A stretch of 64,000 bases of DNA from Theileria orientalis strain Shintoku (taxonomy: Eukaryota > Apicomplexa > Aconoidasida > Piroplasmida > Theileriidae), in NCBI RefSeq assembly GCF_000740895.1, contig NC_025260.1, positions 1,716,001 to 1,780,000 of the forward strand. The letters run 5' to 3'. The translations under genes and the position numbers were made by a program. The first letter of the stretch is position 1, and each line of letters begins with the position of its first letter. Under the pieces are notes generated by a model. It was not told the origin of the DNA. It did no database searches and worked only from the letters and a program-made list of their open reading frames with translations. Positions 26,684-38,723 of the stretch are shown here, piece by piece.

Positions 26684-27458
26684 TTACAATTCGCCATCGT
26701 CATCGATAGCAACGTTGGCTGCAGCTGCAAGTTCACGCTCGGACTGCTGGACGAGGAGCGGGTCGATGGCAATTTCAGGGGCCTTAGCACACTCCCCAAC
26801 AAAGACCAGCTGAGGCTTGTTGAGAAGCCTGCGAGCGAGCCAGAGGAATGGGCGCTCAAAGTTATAGTTGCTTCTGGCGCTGAGGTCGTAGTACTGAAGG
26901 TTCCTCTTCCTGTGGAACTGGATGTGGGCAGCCTTGACCTGCCTCTCCTTCACGTCGGCCTTGTTGCCAACCAGGACCATAGGAATGTTCTCACACACGC
27001 GCACGACGTCCCTGTGCCAGTTGGGTACGTTCCTGTAGGTGACCCTGCTCGTGACGTCGAACATGATTATCGCGCACTCGCCCTTGATGTAGTAGCCGTC
27101 CCTGAGGCCCCCGTACTTCTCCTGTCCAGCGGTATCCCAAGCGTTAAACTGAATAGTGCCGCAGTTGGTACGAAACTTCAAGGGGTGCACCTCGACACCA
27201 AGAGTTGCTGTAAAATGATGAGTAAGTTGCGACATTAATCTTAGTAATGTATATGCAGTTAGCATCACCAACAGTGTGTGCATCAATGCATGGAAATAGA
27301 GTGCGAACAGAAATATGGTAAACTGAAATGCGTATGTTAAACTTACGAATGTATTTCTTCTCAAACTCTCCCGTGAGATGCCTTTTTACCAGGGTGGTCT
27401 TTCCGACACCACCATCGCCGACCAGCAAAAGCTTAAATTGAGGGACTTCCTCCGCCAT
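26684..27458 (-). CDS. RAN: Ran small GTPase
   Basis: Nuclear transport GTPase. Start [23 protein letters not shown] at 27458; one intron with acceptor at about 27207 follows EKKYI. Motifs: P-loop GDGGVGKT, switch region [21 protein letters not shown] (exactly Ran), NKADV (NKxD) and SARSNYNFE. The acidic C-terminus [11 protein letters not shown] is the DEDDDL-type tail that in Ran regulates RanBP1 binding; here it ends DDDGEL. About 215 residues, the normal length. Very strong identity to Ran, not other Rabs. Confidence 0.98.
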
Positions 27459-28052
27459 TTCAGAGATCTAATAAGGGATTAGTCGTAATATAAAATAAAG
27501 GCGAGAAAAAGGTGAATAAGCAGCAGATCCGGGAAATGACGTTGTTCCACCAAAACAACATCGCGGCAAGTATTGGGGTCATTGTAAATAAAATAAATAG
27601 AATCCGGACATAAAGTAAAACTTACTTAAAAAGAGTTAAACACAAGGAAGGAAATTAAAGTTACAATGAAAGAATCGTAAGGGCTGAAGCCAGAAATATA
27701 TTATATACAGTTTAGGTTGTTAGCAGGTTAAATATTTTGTGGGCGTCAACGAGCTAAGTTTATGTTATTTCTGTGAAGTAATAAAACATTTAATGCTCTA
27801 TAACTTTTTGATGATAACATGTAATCACGACCCCATTCTAGATGTTATTGGGTAGGTTCTCAGGACTGTAGGCTGAAATAGCCTATACTCAGCTACACAT
27901 CGATCTAATATTTCTTTTCATCTACCTGTCTTCCACTGGGTTTTATAAGTTTTTACCCATTTGTTTTTTTATGCCTCAAAATCCCTTCATGTGGCTCCAT
28001 GTGTAGATGAAATACGCGTATAGACATGTAAGTGTGTGTATTTTTCATCAGA
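27459..28052. other. Intergenic region between Ran and THOC1
   Basis: AT-rich, upstream of Ran and downstream of the last THOC1 exon. No open frame of coding character and no RNA gene seen. Confidence 0.6.
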
Positions 28053-31000
28053 TTACTGCTGCTTTTTACTTCCTTTCGATGATGCTTCCTCCGGTTCCTC
28101 CATTTTACTCTTCTTTGCCACTCTTCTCATAGATTCTATGCTTCCCGTCCCTATATCCTCATTGGTCATTTCCACGAACTTTTCCACGTGGTTGACTCCG
28201 AAGAGTCTTCCGAATCTAAATTTAAAGAGTGGGTTGTGTTTACTTTTTTCCGGTTCCGCTATATCATTTTCCGGATCCTCGTCGATTTCCAGCTTCTTGC
28301 AGTAGTCTTCAAATTTACGTTTCAGCTGCTGATCGCAGTTCATCTACATTTTAATATTAATCTTTTGTCGTTGTTATTGTTGTTGATTATCGCGTTTATT
28401 CATTACAAATTTTAAATACCATACTTCTACTGACTAGTTTACACACTAATGGTATTCCTAGTCAGGGCAGTAGCTACTACAAACCAATGCTTCTAACATA
28501 CAATATCTATCTATACATCTATTTATCTATCCATATATTTATATATATATCTTTCTATATATATATCTATTTATTTATCTGTCATACAATAGATGTGCAG
28601 TATTGGCTGTCGTAACTATATCGGTACACATACACATTACCGTGCTACTTATGTTCATAACTAATTTGCATCATAACAGCTGTATCTAGCTGAGCCTATC
28701 TACTATGTTACCTCCACTTTGGTCTGATCCTCCTCGTGGATGTACCAGTATATTGATTCCTTGTTCAACTCCATGTCCGATATCACTGGGACGTAGTTGA
28801 TTCCGATTGTAGAATCCTCATCTCCGAATTCGTAAGATATTTTTTCAAGCTCTCTTAGTGTATTCAACAGGTTATTTTGGTCAACAAAGTCCAATTCTCC
28901 TTCTCCGTCCTCATCCTCGAGTCCACTTTCTTCATCTTTGCTGAAATTGTTATTATCCTCTACCATTGTCAATTCATCTCCAGTCAATGTGTTAAACTCA
29001 TCCTTACATCCATTCATCTTCCAGTTCATCTATTGAAAGAATATTTGAGCTGGCCCACATATTATAACACACATACTGTAACACATATACCTTAACATGA
29101 ATACTTATATATTATTACATATCTATACTCAACCTGTGAATTATTCATTTTATCTACTAAACCTGTAATACACTCACCCATAACTGTTCCTTCTGCAATA
29201 TTGTTCTTGCTACTTCCGCTGTGTTACTGATTTTTGCCATTGTCGTCCACAGATTTTTATCAATGCTGTTTAACACAGTCACACACTAAATATCATGATT
29301 CAGAGCCAGCGCATACCTTCTCCTTTAACAGTTCATAGGCTGTCGACTCATCTTTCTTATGATACACCCTTAGCGTCTGCAAGGCCAGGCTTGAGAATAT
29401 TAGGAAATTGGACCAGAACTTTAAATTCATGCTCTTGTTCACAAAATCTGATATACCTCCATCGAACTCGACGAGGTTTACGTTCACATTGAAATCAAAA
29501 TCGCTCATTCTAAGTGTTATTTTATCATTACTGCTACCAGTTATCTTTAACTAGTTACTCTTATCAATCTAAGCTAGACTAGTTAAAGTATGCTACGGCA
29601 ATACTTCGACGTCTCCGCCAGTGCGTTTATGTGTGACAACACATTATTGTACCATTTTTGCAAGTCGTCAACGTACTCTTGAGTCTTCACCAGTATCTAC
29701 ATGTTATTATATCGCCAATTCCAAGAATATTGCCAATTATGGCAATTTTTCAAAAGGTTTAGAGCTAATGATTTTAAATTAAACCTACTATCTCCGGGTT
29801 CTGAATGAAGTTGTAAATATCACAGTAGTTCGAATAGACTTCATATGATGGTATTTTTACACTTTTAACGTTTCCCTTATCCCCTTTGTCTACACATTTT
29901 CTATTTTCTACCTCAAACGATTCCACTCATAAATTATCATTAATTTAATTTATCACTACTACTCTGTTCCAAACAATACCTGATTTAGATAAGAGCGACT
30001 TGATGTCGTATATTTGGTTTGACGGCATGTTCGTTCTTATTGGCGATGCCACTGACTCGTATGAGGCTATTTCGTAGTCCGATATGCTTTCACACCTGGT
30101 TCTGGTAGCTGTTCTGTCCAGCTTACTCCACTCTTCATGGCCCATTTTATTCACCAATGCTGCCTCTGTTGCTACTGACTGCTTGTTGCAAACTAAATTG
30201 TTTATTAGCTATTAATTTATTTCATCATGTGCATCGTCAAAATGCCTTCAGCAACGCCTTTGTTGCATATAACTTCACACATGTACTTGTTAACGCACAA
30301 ACTTATGGTCAACTTACTTCCCAAGTGTGATGTCGACAACGAGTGTGTCAACAAAAACCTCAAATTGAACACGTTCGTTGAGTAGTCCACCCCGCCCGGC
30401 GCCTGCTCAAACGTCGTTTCAAACAGTTTGACTAGTCCTATCAGCTTCGCCTCGCACGTCTGGACGATTCTCGTGTTAGACTGCCTCATCTCCGCGTCGT
30501 TGAACTGGTTGTAGAAGTAGTCCGTCATTTCTACCACGAACTCGCTGAACACCATACAGTCTTCCAGCGACAGCGTCTATAATCGAATACTAAGCTCCTC
30601 CGTACCTTCACTAAATCTGTCAAAAAGTCAAGTGAGCTCGACAAGTCTAGTGCCGAGGGCACCATGTTCATGAGCACCTTCACCAGGTTAATCAGCGCAT
30701 ATATCGAGTGCTTCGAGTGTGTGTGTTTTTGCTAGATTCGCTGTGTTCACTTCTCTTGCTTACCATTAAAAACGAGGACAACAGCTTAAAGCAGGTCAGC
30801 AGGTGTCCTTGTGCGATATTCGACAGTCCCGCGGAGGGGCTTTCGCTCTCCCTCGACACTGGCGACAGCTCCTCCCTGTGCGTTTCCAGGAATTTGAGTA
30901 TGCTGTCCGACACGAACTTCCTTGTACTATCGCTGCTCATAAAAGGCAAGTGCTTATGGCCCGATTCTCCTATGAGGGCTTAGTAAAGACGCAACTAACC

Positions 31001-31239
31001 TTTTAATGATGGACACTTTGAGGAATCCATCATATGAGTCCATATCTCCCTCAGGAAGTTTAAAAACGTAAATATATTATCAGATTCCTAAAGTTTAAAA
31101 TATCACAAGGCTATGAAAAACAAAATACCTTTAAATACTCTAGATTCTCATCTTTAGAATAATCAAACGCATATTCGATAATGGAGTCAAAAGATGTATC
31201 AAATGGGTGTGGTTTATCCATGCTACAGGTAGAATCCAT
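28053..31239 (-). CDS. THOC1: THO complex subunit 1 (THOC1/Hpr1-like)
   Basis: Nuclear mRNA-export factor of the TREX/THO complex, about 640 residues in at least ten exons. Start ATG 31239. The N-terminal exons are helical (SDSILKFLETHREELSP, CEAKLIGLVKLFE...GVDYSTNVFNLRFLL). The central block VKSVKIPSYEVYSNYCDIYNF IQNPE...YVDDLQKWYNNVLSHI corresponds to the THOC1 YNFYxxFWxLQDFFRNP...WKxFLxYxEEVL block. After an intron (29567 down to about 29509) come MNLKFWSNFLIFSSLALQTL and LWTTMAKISNTAEV...QLWMNWKMNGC, which match the THOC1 LLQYLILFQYL and MVEHILNTEENWNSWKNEGC block. All junctions are phase 0 or in frame. The last exon ends KGSKKQQ. Three exons begin with in-frame ATG after TAG, so the gene can be mistaken for three; the apparent stop at 29583 is intronic. 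Confidence 0.72.
28495..28592. repeat. Intronic ATCT/TATA microsatellite
   Basis: Runs of tatctatctatacatcta and (ta)n in the intron joining the last two THOC1 exons. Confidence 0.85.
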
Positions 31240-31825
31240 TTCCAGTTGATAAACAACTATAATTTATACAAATAATACACATATTTTATGAAATATTCCC
31301 GTGAACAATCTTAACGTTTTATTGTAGGGATGTCACACTAAACCATTAATTTATTTATTTTAAATAAATTTAGATACACATTTACTAATCATACATTTTA
31401 AATTAACAAATATATAATTTTAAGTCGAATTTAGACGAGTGTGTCCTTTATTAGATATATTTTATGTGTCTCTTCATCCCTCGACATTTTATTAATTATA
31501 CACTTCGTTCTAAGCTGTACATTTTTAAAAATATATAGATTATTATAGAATAAGTCTTTCATATCTGTATATTCTGTACCTCGATTATCTAATCGTTGAC
31601 TCATGATTCATCTGATTTAATTTAATTTTATAAACATCGAATATGTTATCAGATAATTTATATATACCTATTTTTAAGCTAAAAACGTTGTTTTACAAAC
31701 GTCTCTAATAAATTTAAAAGAATACATGATGCCATTATCAGACGCGAACCAAGTTATGATTTTCAATGTGTTTATTATAAATATTTGTTTTAAAATAAAA
31801 ACACAGCTATAAAATTTATACAATC
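31240..31825. other. Intergenic, divergent, AT-rich
   Basis: Upstream of THOC1 and of the polytopic membrane protein gene. Long A/T tracts; no exon or RNA seen. Confidence 0.6.
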
Positions 31826-34800
31826 ATGATATTTAAGAATGGAAAAACATATTTGATTCTCAATATCGCTATTTTTGTGTTTTTGAACCTTTTATTTTTA
31901 AGAAACTGTAAATGTATAAATGAAACTTATCAGGAAAATGGTACCAAATATCTTAAGTGTTACATAAAAGGAGTTTATATATCAGATACATCTTTTAAGT
32001 TTAATTATGTTGTGTTTAAATATGATGTTGAAGTAACTGAATGTGTAAAGAATATAAAGCTGCTTTTCGATATACCTAATTGGAGAAACGGCCAGTCATT
32101 AGCTAAACCTGCTACAAAGAAACATAACTTTTTTACCAAGTGGTTTAACCAAGAAACGGACTCTCACATTGAAAAGGAACCCATAATCATAAACTTAAAC
32201 AAAGAAAATCTAGATAGTTCAACGCAAGGAATTGTTAGCTATCCATTGAATTGTGGAACCAAGTAAATTATACATATATTCTTTTAATATATACAAACCT
32301 AATGTTACTAATAGGAATGTTATTCTAATAGGAGTAACTGTAAAAGATAAATTTCAAGAATTTTCGTTTGAGTATAAAGTGAATTTGAAAGTGTCAAGCA
32401 AAAGGGTAAATTATTTAAATTCATTAAGAGTAACATCGAATGGTAAAGTAATGCCTTATGAACCAATATTATCCAATGGGTATCGAAACTATAAATTTTA
32501 CGTTTACGAATCAACCATTGAACCAAGTAAGAACCGACACATTGTTAAAGATATTCTTTTAGTAAAACTAAAGGCTGAATGTGATTATGGCACACCGACT
32601 GTAAATTCAACTTCAACTAATGAATATAGTTTTCCAATGATTAATAAAAATACAACAATTAAGGTATGTATACAATATTTTGGATCACAAAAAACTACAG
32701 GTAACCTGTCCAAGGCTAAGCAATAAAGAACATGATTCGATATATGTGTTAGACTTTATCCACTCGTTGAAAACAGCGGTGCCGGCTCCTGATCTAATAA
32801 TGCCACTTAATACACAGATCCCATGTCAAGTAAATTGTAGTTTAAATCATAAATATTCATTAGTTTATAAATAATTTAATAATTAACACAGATACAAAGT
32901 TCCGATGAAACTGATATTAAGATTATGTGTGACAGTACTACTCCGAATAACAGCCCATTTCTGATAAGGACCGATAGTAGATATAAATATTTACTATCAA
33001 AACATGTTAAAGGAATCGAGGTATTTAATGACATACTTATAAATTTCCATAGCAACACGAAGAGATAACAAATAATGCTCTAACGAGCAGTCTTGATTTG
33101 GAGCATGATATTAAAATACTCGGAATAGCTGGAAAGTCAGTAACCAGCTACACACTATCAAAAACAAAAAAATATGAATACTTGGGATCGGCGTATAAAA
33201 GGCTCATATATCTTATCGTGATATTGCCTAAATGGATATTTATATTCACAAACATATTGCAGATATTTGTTGAGCACAGATTAAAGGTGGTATTCCATTC
33301 CACATCAATAATTGGATCTTTCCTTCTGATAATGTCAGAAACTATATGTTCAGTATCATCTAGAGATGTAAGTCAATAAATTCTAATTTTTTTATAGAAT
33401 TCTGATATTATAAACGGTTGTAACAGTGTGAGCCCTTTGAAAATTTTTGGAGCCAGTATGAATTTTCAGACTAACGGATCATTATTGCAGAATGTAATTA
33501 CAACATGAATGAAAATATTTTTAGGTTCTAATAATTTTTATAATTTATCTTACCAATAAGAAACCTCAAACAAGACTGGTTCACTTAGTCACGAATTATT
33601 TTCCAGTTTCAATGATTGCAAACATTTTCACGTTCAAATTCACAGTTTATTTCATATCAACAATTTGTGTAAGTTCAAGAACAAATAGATATAATCAGAT
33701 GAATTCATTTCGGAAACGACAAACCGAATTTAATATTTCAGTAAATGATGAACAGTATTTTAAGAAAAATATGGGTTCCATAGGACTATTGTCTAGCCTT
33801 AGCTTCATTGTTTTATTGAGCCTAGTGTTTATAAAGGGGTTTGAATTCATAATATTCAACTCCCTGGAGATATGTAAAAAAATTAAAAATAAGGAGTTAA
33901 TATGGATCTGGGATGAGACCGATAGCTGTGAAATTGATGAAACCAGCGATCACCAAATGCCACTTCCGGTAAAAGATAATGGCAAATTTAGTGGTTATTG
34001 GTCTGAAGCGCATTGTAACTTACTGTTTACACCTTTTGTTCCAACGTAAGTGGACTTAAATTAATGTTACACACTCAGGTATCTATCTAGAAAATTTCGT
34101 TTTTTTAAAAACGAGAAGGCACACCTTTGTGGAAGGGTTAAGAACGTCAATCTGAAATCGGAACTCGATAATGAACACGAATTGTTACAGGTCATTCTTC
34201 CTGATGTCCTAGTTATGGACACAAGACAGAAAGTCGACGACTCCGTTATGCCATTAAACGGCTCCAGAGCCCGTATCGATGATGGTGATTTCGATTTTAC
34301 AGTGTTGAATAAGGCTTCGGAGATTACATCAAACCAGAAGACCTATGTGCAACTGGAAACACTAAGGGAGCCTAAAACTAAGTTTCTATCTACAGTTCTG
34401 GGAACAATAGAGACAAAGAATTTAGTTTACTACGTAGATTTAAACCTCTTAAAACAAGTGAGTCAGTGTGGCGCAAATAGGTTCCTGCCGGTTAAAGTTA
34501 AAATAAATCAACTGATGGTAAGTTCATAACTCTGCAGAAACATTAACACGTATTTAGAAAATGACAAACAACAATGATGAACCTATACGAAGAAACGTAA
34601 GAATATTGCTAATAGGGAAGATTTTATTGCTGTTTAAAATTATGAATGCAGTAATGTATCTGGTCAGTTTAAGGACCAGTAGCAATGTACTGAAATGGTT
34701 ACAAATTCTTTCACACTCAGCCCTAGCGATTTATATTATAGGTAATTCATTAACTATTTTTATTATGTCCTTGCAAATGTATATAATTAAAATTAACACA

Positions 34801-35618
34801 GCTTGTAAACCTTACTCTGATGGAATTGATAATATTTTTGGATCTATCTGCTTATCAATCGGCATATTGTTTATTTTAAAATTTTCCGGCTATCAACCCA
34901 TAAATGGTCCAAATAAACTCAGCATATTAGGTACTTTAGGTTACTTAACATAGAATTATCAGACTACTTAATCATCATATCGATATTGTTGATCGTTTCA
35001 TACTCAGTCATTGTATCAATTTTATTCGCACTGGATTTAGTTTTATCACTAATCTACGAAGAGTACAGTTTAATCATAGATAGTATTTATATAATAACTG
35101 TCTGTACAATATTCAAAACCTATAGACTTATGTTAACCGTGCATACCTATTCTTAATAATATTACGCTGAATAATATTAATAAACCATAGAAAGGACGAA
35201 TACGTAACCAATGTTGAGATTGCTTTATATGCCAATGATCTGAAAATTCGCCATAGAATAAGCGGTTACTGTAGCCTTAATGTGAGTACTGCGACTTTGT
35301 ACTTGGAAGGGGGCCGAATAATTTTCAAGGAAGACATTGAAAGATTTTTTACGCCTACCTTGGCAGCCGATTGCAACTCAATTAACAATGGATATTTTCC
35401 CTTCTTATCATTGTTTAACAACGAAAACACATATTACTCCTTTTCAACATTGTAAGCTAAATTATCCAACATACATACTCACACTCACCTATCTGTTCAG
35501 GGACTTTTCTTTCAAAAACTTGAATTGTTACCTTGACACACTTTACAACGAGAAAACCTCAATGCTCATCACAAGGTATATGGCCTTCAAAACCAATATA
35601 TTTTCAGCAATATCATGA
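31826..35618 (+). CDS. Large polytopic membrane protein with secreted N-terminal domain
   Basis: About fifteen short exons assemble into one frame of about 1,000 residues. Signal anchor or peptide (LILNIAIFVFLNLLFLRNC), then a 340-residue luminal/extracellular part with paired cysteines and several N-glycosylation sequons (for example NGTK, NVTN, NTTI), then about ten hydrophobic segments between 33200 and 35120 (LPKWIFIFTNILQIFVEHRL, STSIIGSFLLIMSE, FIIYLTNK, FKFTVYFISTICVS, SFIVLLSLVFIKGFEFIIFN, LLLFKIMNAVMYLVSLR, SALAIYIIGNSLTIFIMSLQ, SICLSIGILFILKF, LIIISILLIVSYSVIVSILF). A cytosolic region and a C-terminal cysteine-bearing tail follow (KDEYVTNVEIALYANDLKI...). The layout resembles fungal Flc/TRP-like proteins (lipid-binding domain plus TRP-type channel), but this is a topology argument. 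All introns were inferred by eye; exon 1/2 junction near 32264-32313. Confidence 0.65.
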
Positions 35619-35767
35619 GTTTCATCAACAAAAATCGTGATTATAAGTGTTTCTCAATTCACATAGTTGGCTAATTTGCCATAACATACTAGTAAATTAA
35701 TCTTGTTTCAAGATTAGCACGCACATACATACACATATAATAATTTACATTGCTTTCATCCACAATT

Positions 35768-37798
35768 TCATGTTACTATTACAAAGTACAATTTCCTCTT
35801 TCCCAGTTGTATCAGTATATATTTGTGTTCTTTACCACAGTTGGTCAATTTAACCACGTCCTTTTGAGTCAACTTATATCCTATATCATCCACGACCTGG
35901 CCGTTAATCCTACATGCCCCCTCTTTTATAAACCTTTTATTCGAGTGAAATGAAGAGTTAGAAAACTGCGGCACCCTAAGAGTGTCCAGCACAAGTACAA
36001 GGTCCACTCCCTAAAAAATTTGTTTTTTGAAATAAAAATTTTCTCCATACCTCTTTCAACTTTGCTGATGTCAATTCATAGTTTGGCACTAATTTTGTAA
36101 GGTTAACGAGGTCCTGAAATGTTCCCAAATCCACCTCCTTGCTTTTCATAAATGGTACCAAATCTTCAAACCTCTTTGACAGGCAGAACTTATGAATCAA
36201 ATCCACTACTTGTTTCCCATATATCACGCCAGTCAACTCGTCAGCCAATAACATCTAAATGCCAGTATTTCATTTAGCACTTACCTTAGCAGTATTGTAA
36301 TGATCAGATATAGACTCCTCAATCCTTTCCAAAGGGACTTTAGTGAACCACTTAATGTACCTATTAATTTATTTTTGTATCAACTAAACCTCAAATAAAC
36401 CTAATTATTTACGCAACTATGTAAAACTGCATGAACACACACTATCCTAGCCATGCAAACATATTTTTACCAGTATAAAAGCACCAATCACGCCTACCTT
36501 TCCACTAGAGAGTCGTCGATACTTCTGAAATGTGACCAGAACTCGTGTGGCGATGTTTCCTTTGTTATTTTCAGGAAACAGTTTGAGCCTGATTTACTTA
36601 TCTTTTCACCAAACTTATCCTCCAGTAGCGGCGTCGTAAGCCCGAACACATTACTGATCCCCAGTGATTCTAAACACGTCAACATCTCCTCTATCCGCTG
36701 TACCTGCTAGTTCTATTCCTGATACTATGTTTCCCATTTGGTCGTTTCCTCCCAGCTGTATTTTACAATTCATTCTTTGGGCTAGGTACACAAAATCCAT
36801 TGCCTGGAGTGACATGTACATCAGTTCTGACAAATCCATGTTGACGCTCCTTCTGTTATGCTCCCCGTCCTTTTCGACTATCCTCATCTTTACGCAATCT
36901 CTTGCTAGCATTCTTCCCACGTTCATGTTCCTGGCCACTGACTCCAGGTACTCCATCAGGTTTACCTTTTTGTACAGGTCCCTGTTGTTGAACACAAACA
37001 CTTTGTAAGGGTTACACATTTCCGTCACTACATCTACCTCGGACTCCAAATCCTCAATTTGGTGGACCTTCGGTCTTATCAATTCACCGTTTACCTCCAT
37101 CGGCAGTGACAGTATCTTTGTTGCCACTGAACTTATTGCCTCCTCTCTGGACGTGTCAAATTGCGCGCCATCTCCCGAGCCTAACACTTCTGAAAAATAT
37201 GCTGAATCCTGCCTATTCTTCCTCAATTTATACGAAGGGTCTCCTACCAGCGTCGTTCCTCCGCCTATTACCAATACTACGTTAAATCGCTGCGATAAAA
37301 ATCTCCTCAGAAACATAAGCTGAAAAAGCGTCCCTTCATGTATGAAATCGTTCGTGCAATCAATCCCTAATGAAGATGCTTATTACTTTTCAACATACCA
37401 TAATATACCGATGCACACATTTCGTTATTAAGGTTCTTATTTTCATATTCAGCAAGAAGTTCGTCTATTTTCATGAAGTCTGTGGTTTGCGAAACCATCC
37501 CTCTTTCAATACATTCAGATAGAAAATTCGACTTAGGCTTATGCGATGACTGTGTAAAGTGGGCCTTCCTGTCAACTGGGTTCCCAGTTGGTGACAATTT
37601 AAGTTCATATGGCCGCCCGGATAAATTTTGCCTACTTACTGGAGATACGTTGTCATACAATCTGGCTTTGGATAAGTTTATAAATGCTTCTTGTTTTAAA
37701 CATATGGAATTAGAGAACAGAATTAAGAATCTCTTTACTATGATACATATTGTCAAATATTCAACTAATATTCTTAGGAATGTTGAACTGTGTAGCAT
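35768..37798 (-). CDS. Tyrosyl-tRNA synthetase, organellar type
   Basis: Class I synthetase charging tRNA-Tyr. N-terminal exon has a hydrophobic/basic leader compatible with organelle import (LTICIIVKRFLILFSNS). After a short intron near 37379 the catalytic domain starts YYGIDCTNDFIHEGTLFQL, where HEGT replaces HIGH. VIGGGTTLVGDPSYKLR, QLGGNDQMGNIVSGIEL and GLTTPLLEDKFGEKISKSG (KISKS for KMSKS) are intact bacterial-type TyrRS motifs. The C-terminal domain has the S4 RNA-binding pattern (NSSFHSNKRFIKEGACRINGQVV). About six short introns. Bacterial type implies mitochondrial or apicoplast use. Confidence 0.92.
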
Positions 37799-38723
37799 CT
37801 TCCACAGTTATAACACAAAAATTATATTACAATTTAACGATTAAAGTTATAAATATTCATTATATACATGTTGAAGCCATTATAGTACACTAACTTCTCG
37901 TTAAATCTTACACACTTAACCAATGGGGAACTGGTCAGTTTAACGAGGATTCTGGCTCAAAAAGCTCGTAAAAACAATGTAAATTATAAATCAATAAGGT
38001 ATTAATGAATTATCTTTATAAAATAATACAATGTCTATAATATTTGCTAAACGATGACAACGAGGTTTCAATGGAGATAGACACATATGTATTTGGGAAA
38101 AGCACAATTGTAAATAAGGTATAAACCAAGATTCTTAAGGTAAAAAATAGAAATTAAAATAACAATTGATATGCATCTCAGGGCATAGATATACAAAAGT
38201 GAACATATGGACCAGCCATAAGGAAGACACTAACACATTTAATTGCAACCTAAACACAGGTAACACAAATGTAATCATGATTCTAAGTAATTAAGTCTTG
38301 TTGAACACAGATTTCAGGTAGAAATTAATATTCTTGTGTTGGGTTCGATTGGGTATGCGATTAGGAAGCCTTTGCATAAACATCATACAGGTTTTTCACT
38401 TACACATTTTAGCCAGACAGCCAATATATTATACCATTACGAAAACATTTATGTAAATGCCATTTCTATAAATTTTCATAATTACTCTGATCATTATTGT
38501 ATATTGAAGGAACGTGCGTGTGCGTGTGAACTTGTTGCCGTTTACTCAATGATTTTAATTGTGTAAAAGCAGGTATAAATTAGTTTTAATTTTTTACCGC
38601 ATCAAAAGTTTCTGTTTAATGTAAAATATATGTGTATTGTCTCAACGAAGCTTCATTGACGAATATTTGTAATAAACTTGAACTGTAACCCAAACACTAA
38701 TAAATACATCGTAAAATATAAAA
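37799..38723. other. Intergenic, no gene model holds
   Basis: Head-to-head region between tyrosyl-tRNA synthetase and the GAPM-like gene. Short open stretches occur near 38071 (MEIDTYVFGKSTIVNK) and 38320-38456, but I could not find splice junctions that keep one frame, so I record no gene. Highly AT-rich. Confidence 0.5.

Noticed and set aside
27144..27458. Minus-strand 104-residue reading of Ran exon 1 with a different tail
   Set aside because: Read-through of the first exon into the intron; the spliced form gives the normal Ran.
29583..29585. Stop of a supposed separate gene between 29.6 and 31.2 kb
   Set aside because: Falls inside an intron once the exons are joined to give the THOC1-like protein.
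35337..35618. Stand-alone small protein
   Set aside because: Last exon of the polytopic membrane protein read in the wrong frame at its start.
38071..38456. Apparent small gene upstream of the GAPM-like gene
   Set aside because: Open pieces cannot be joined by splice sites that maintain the frame.
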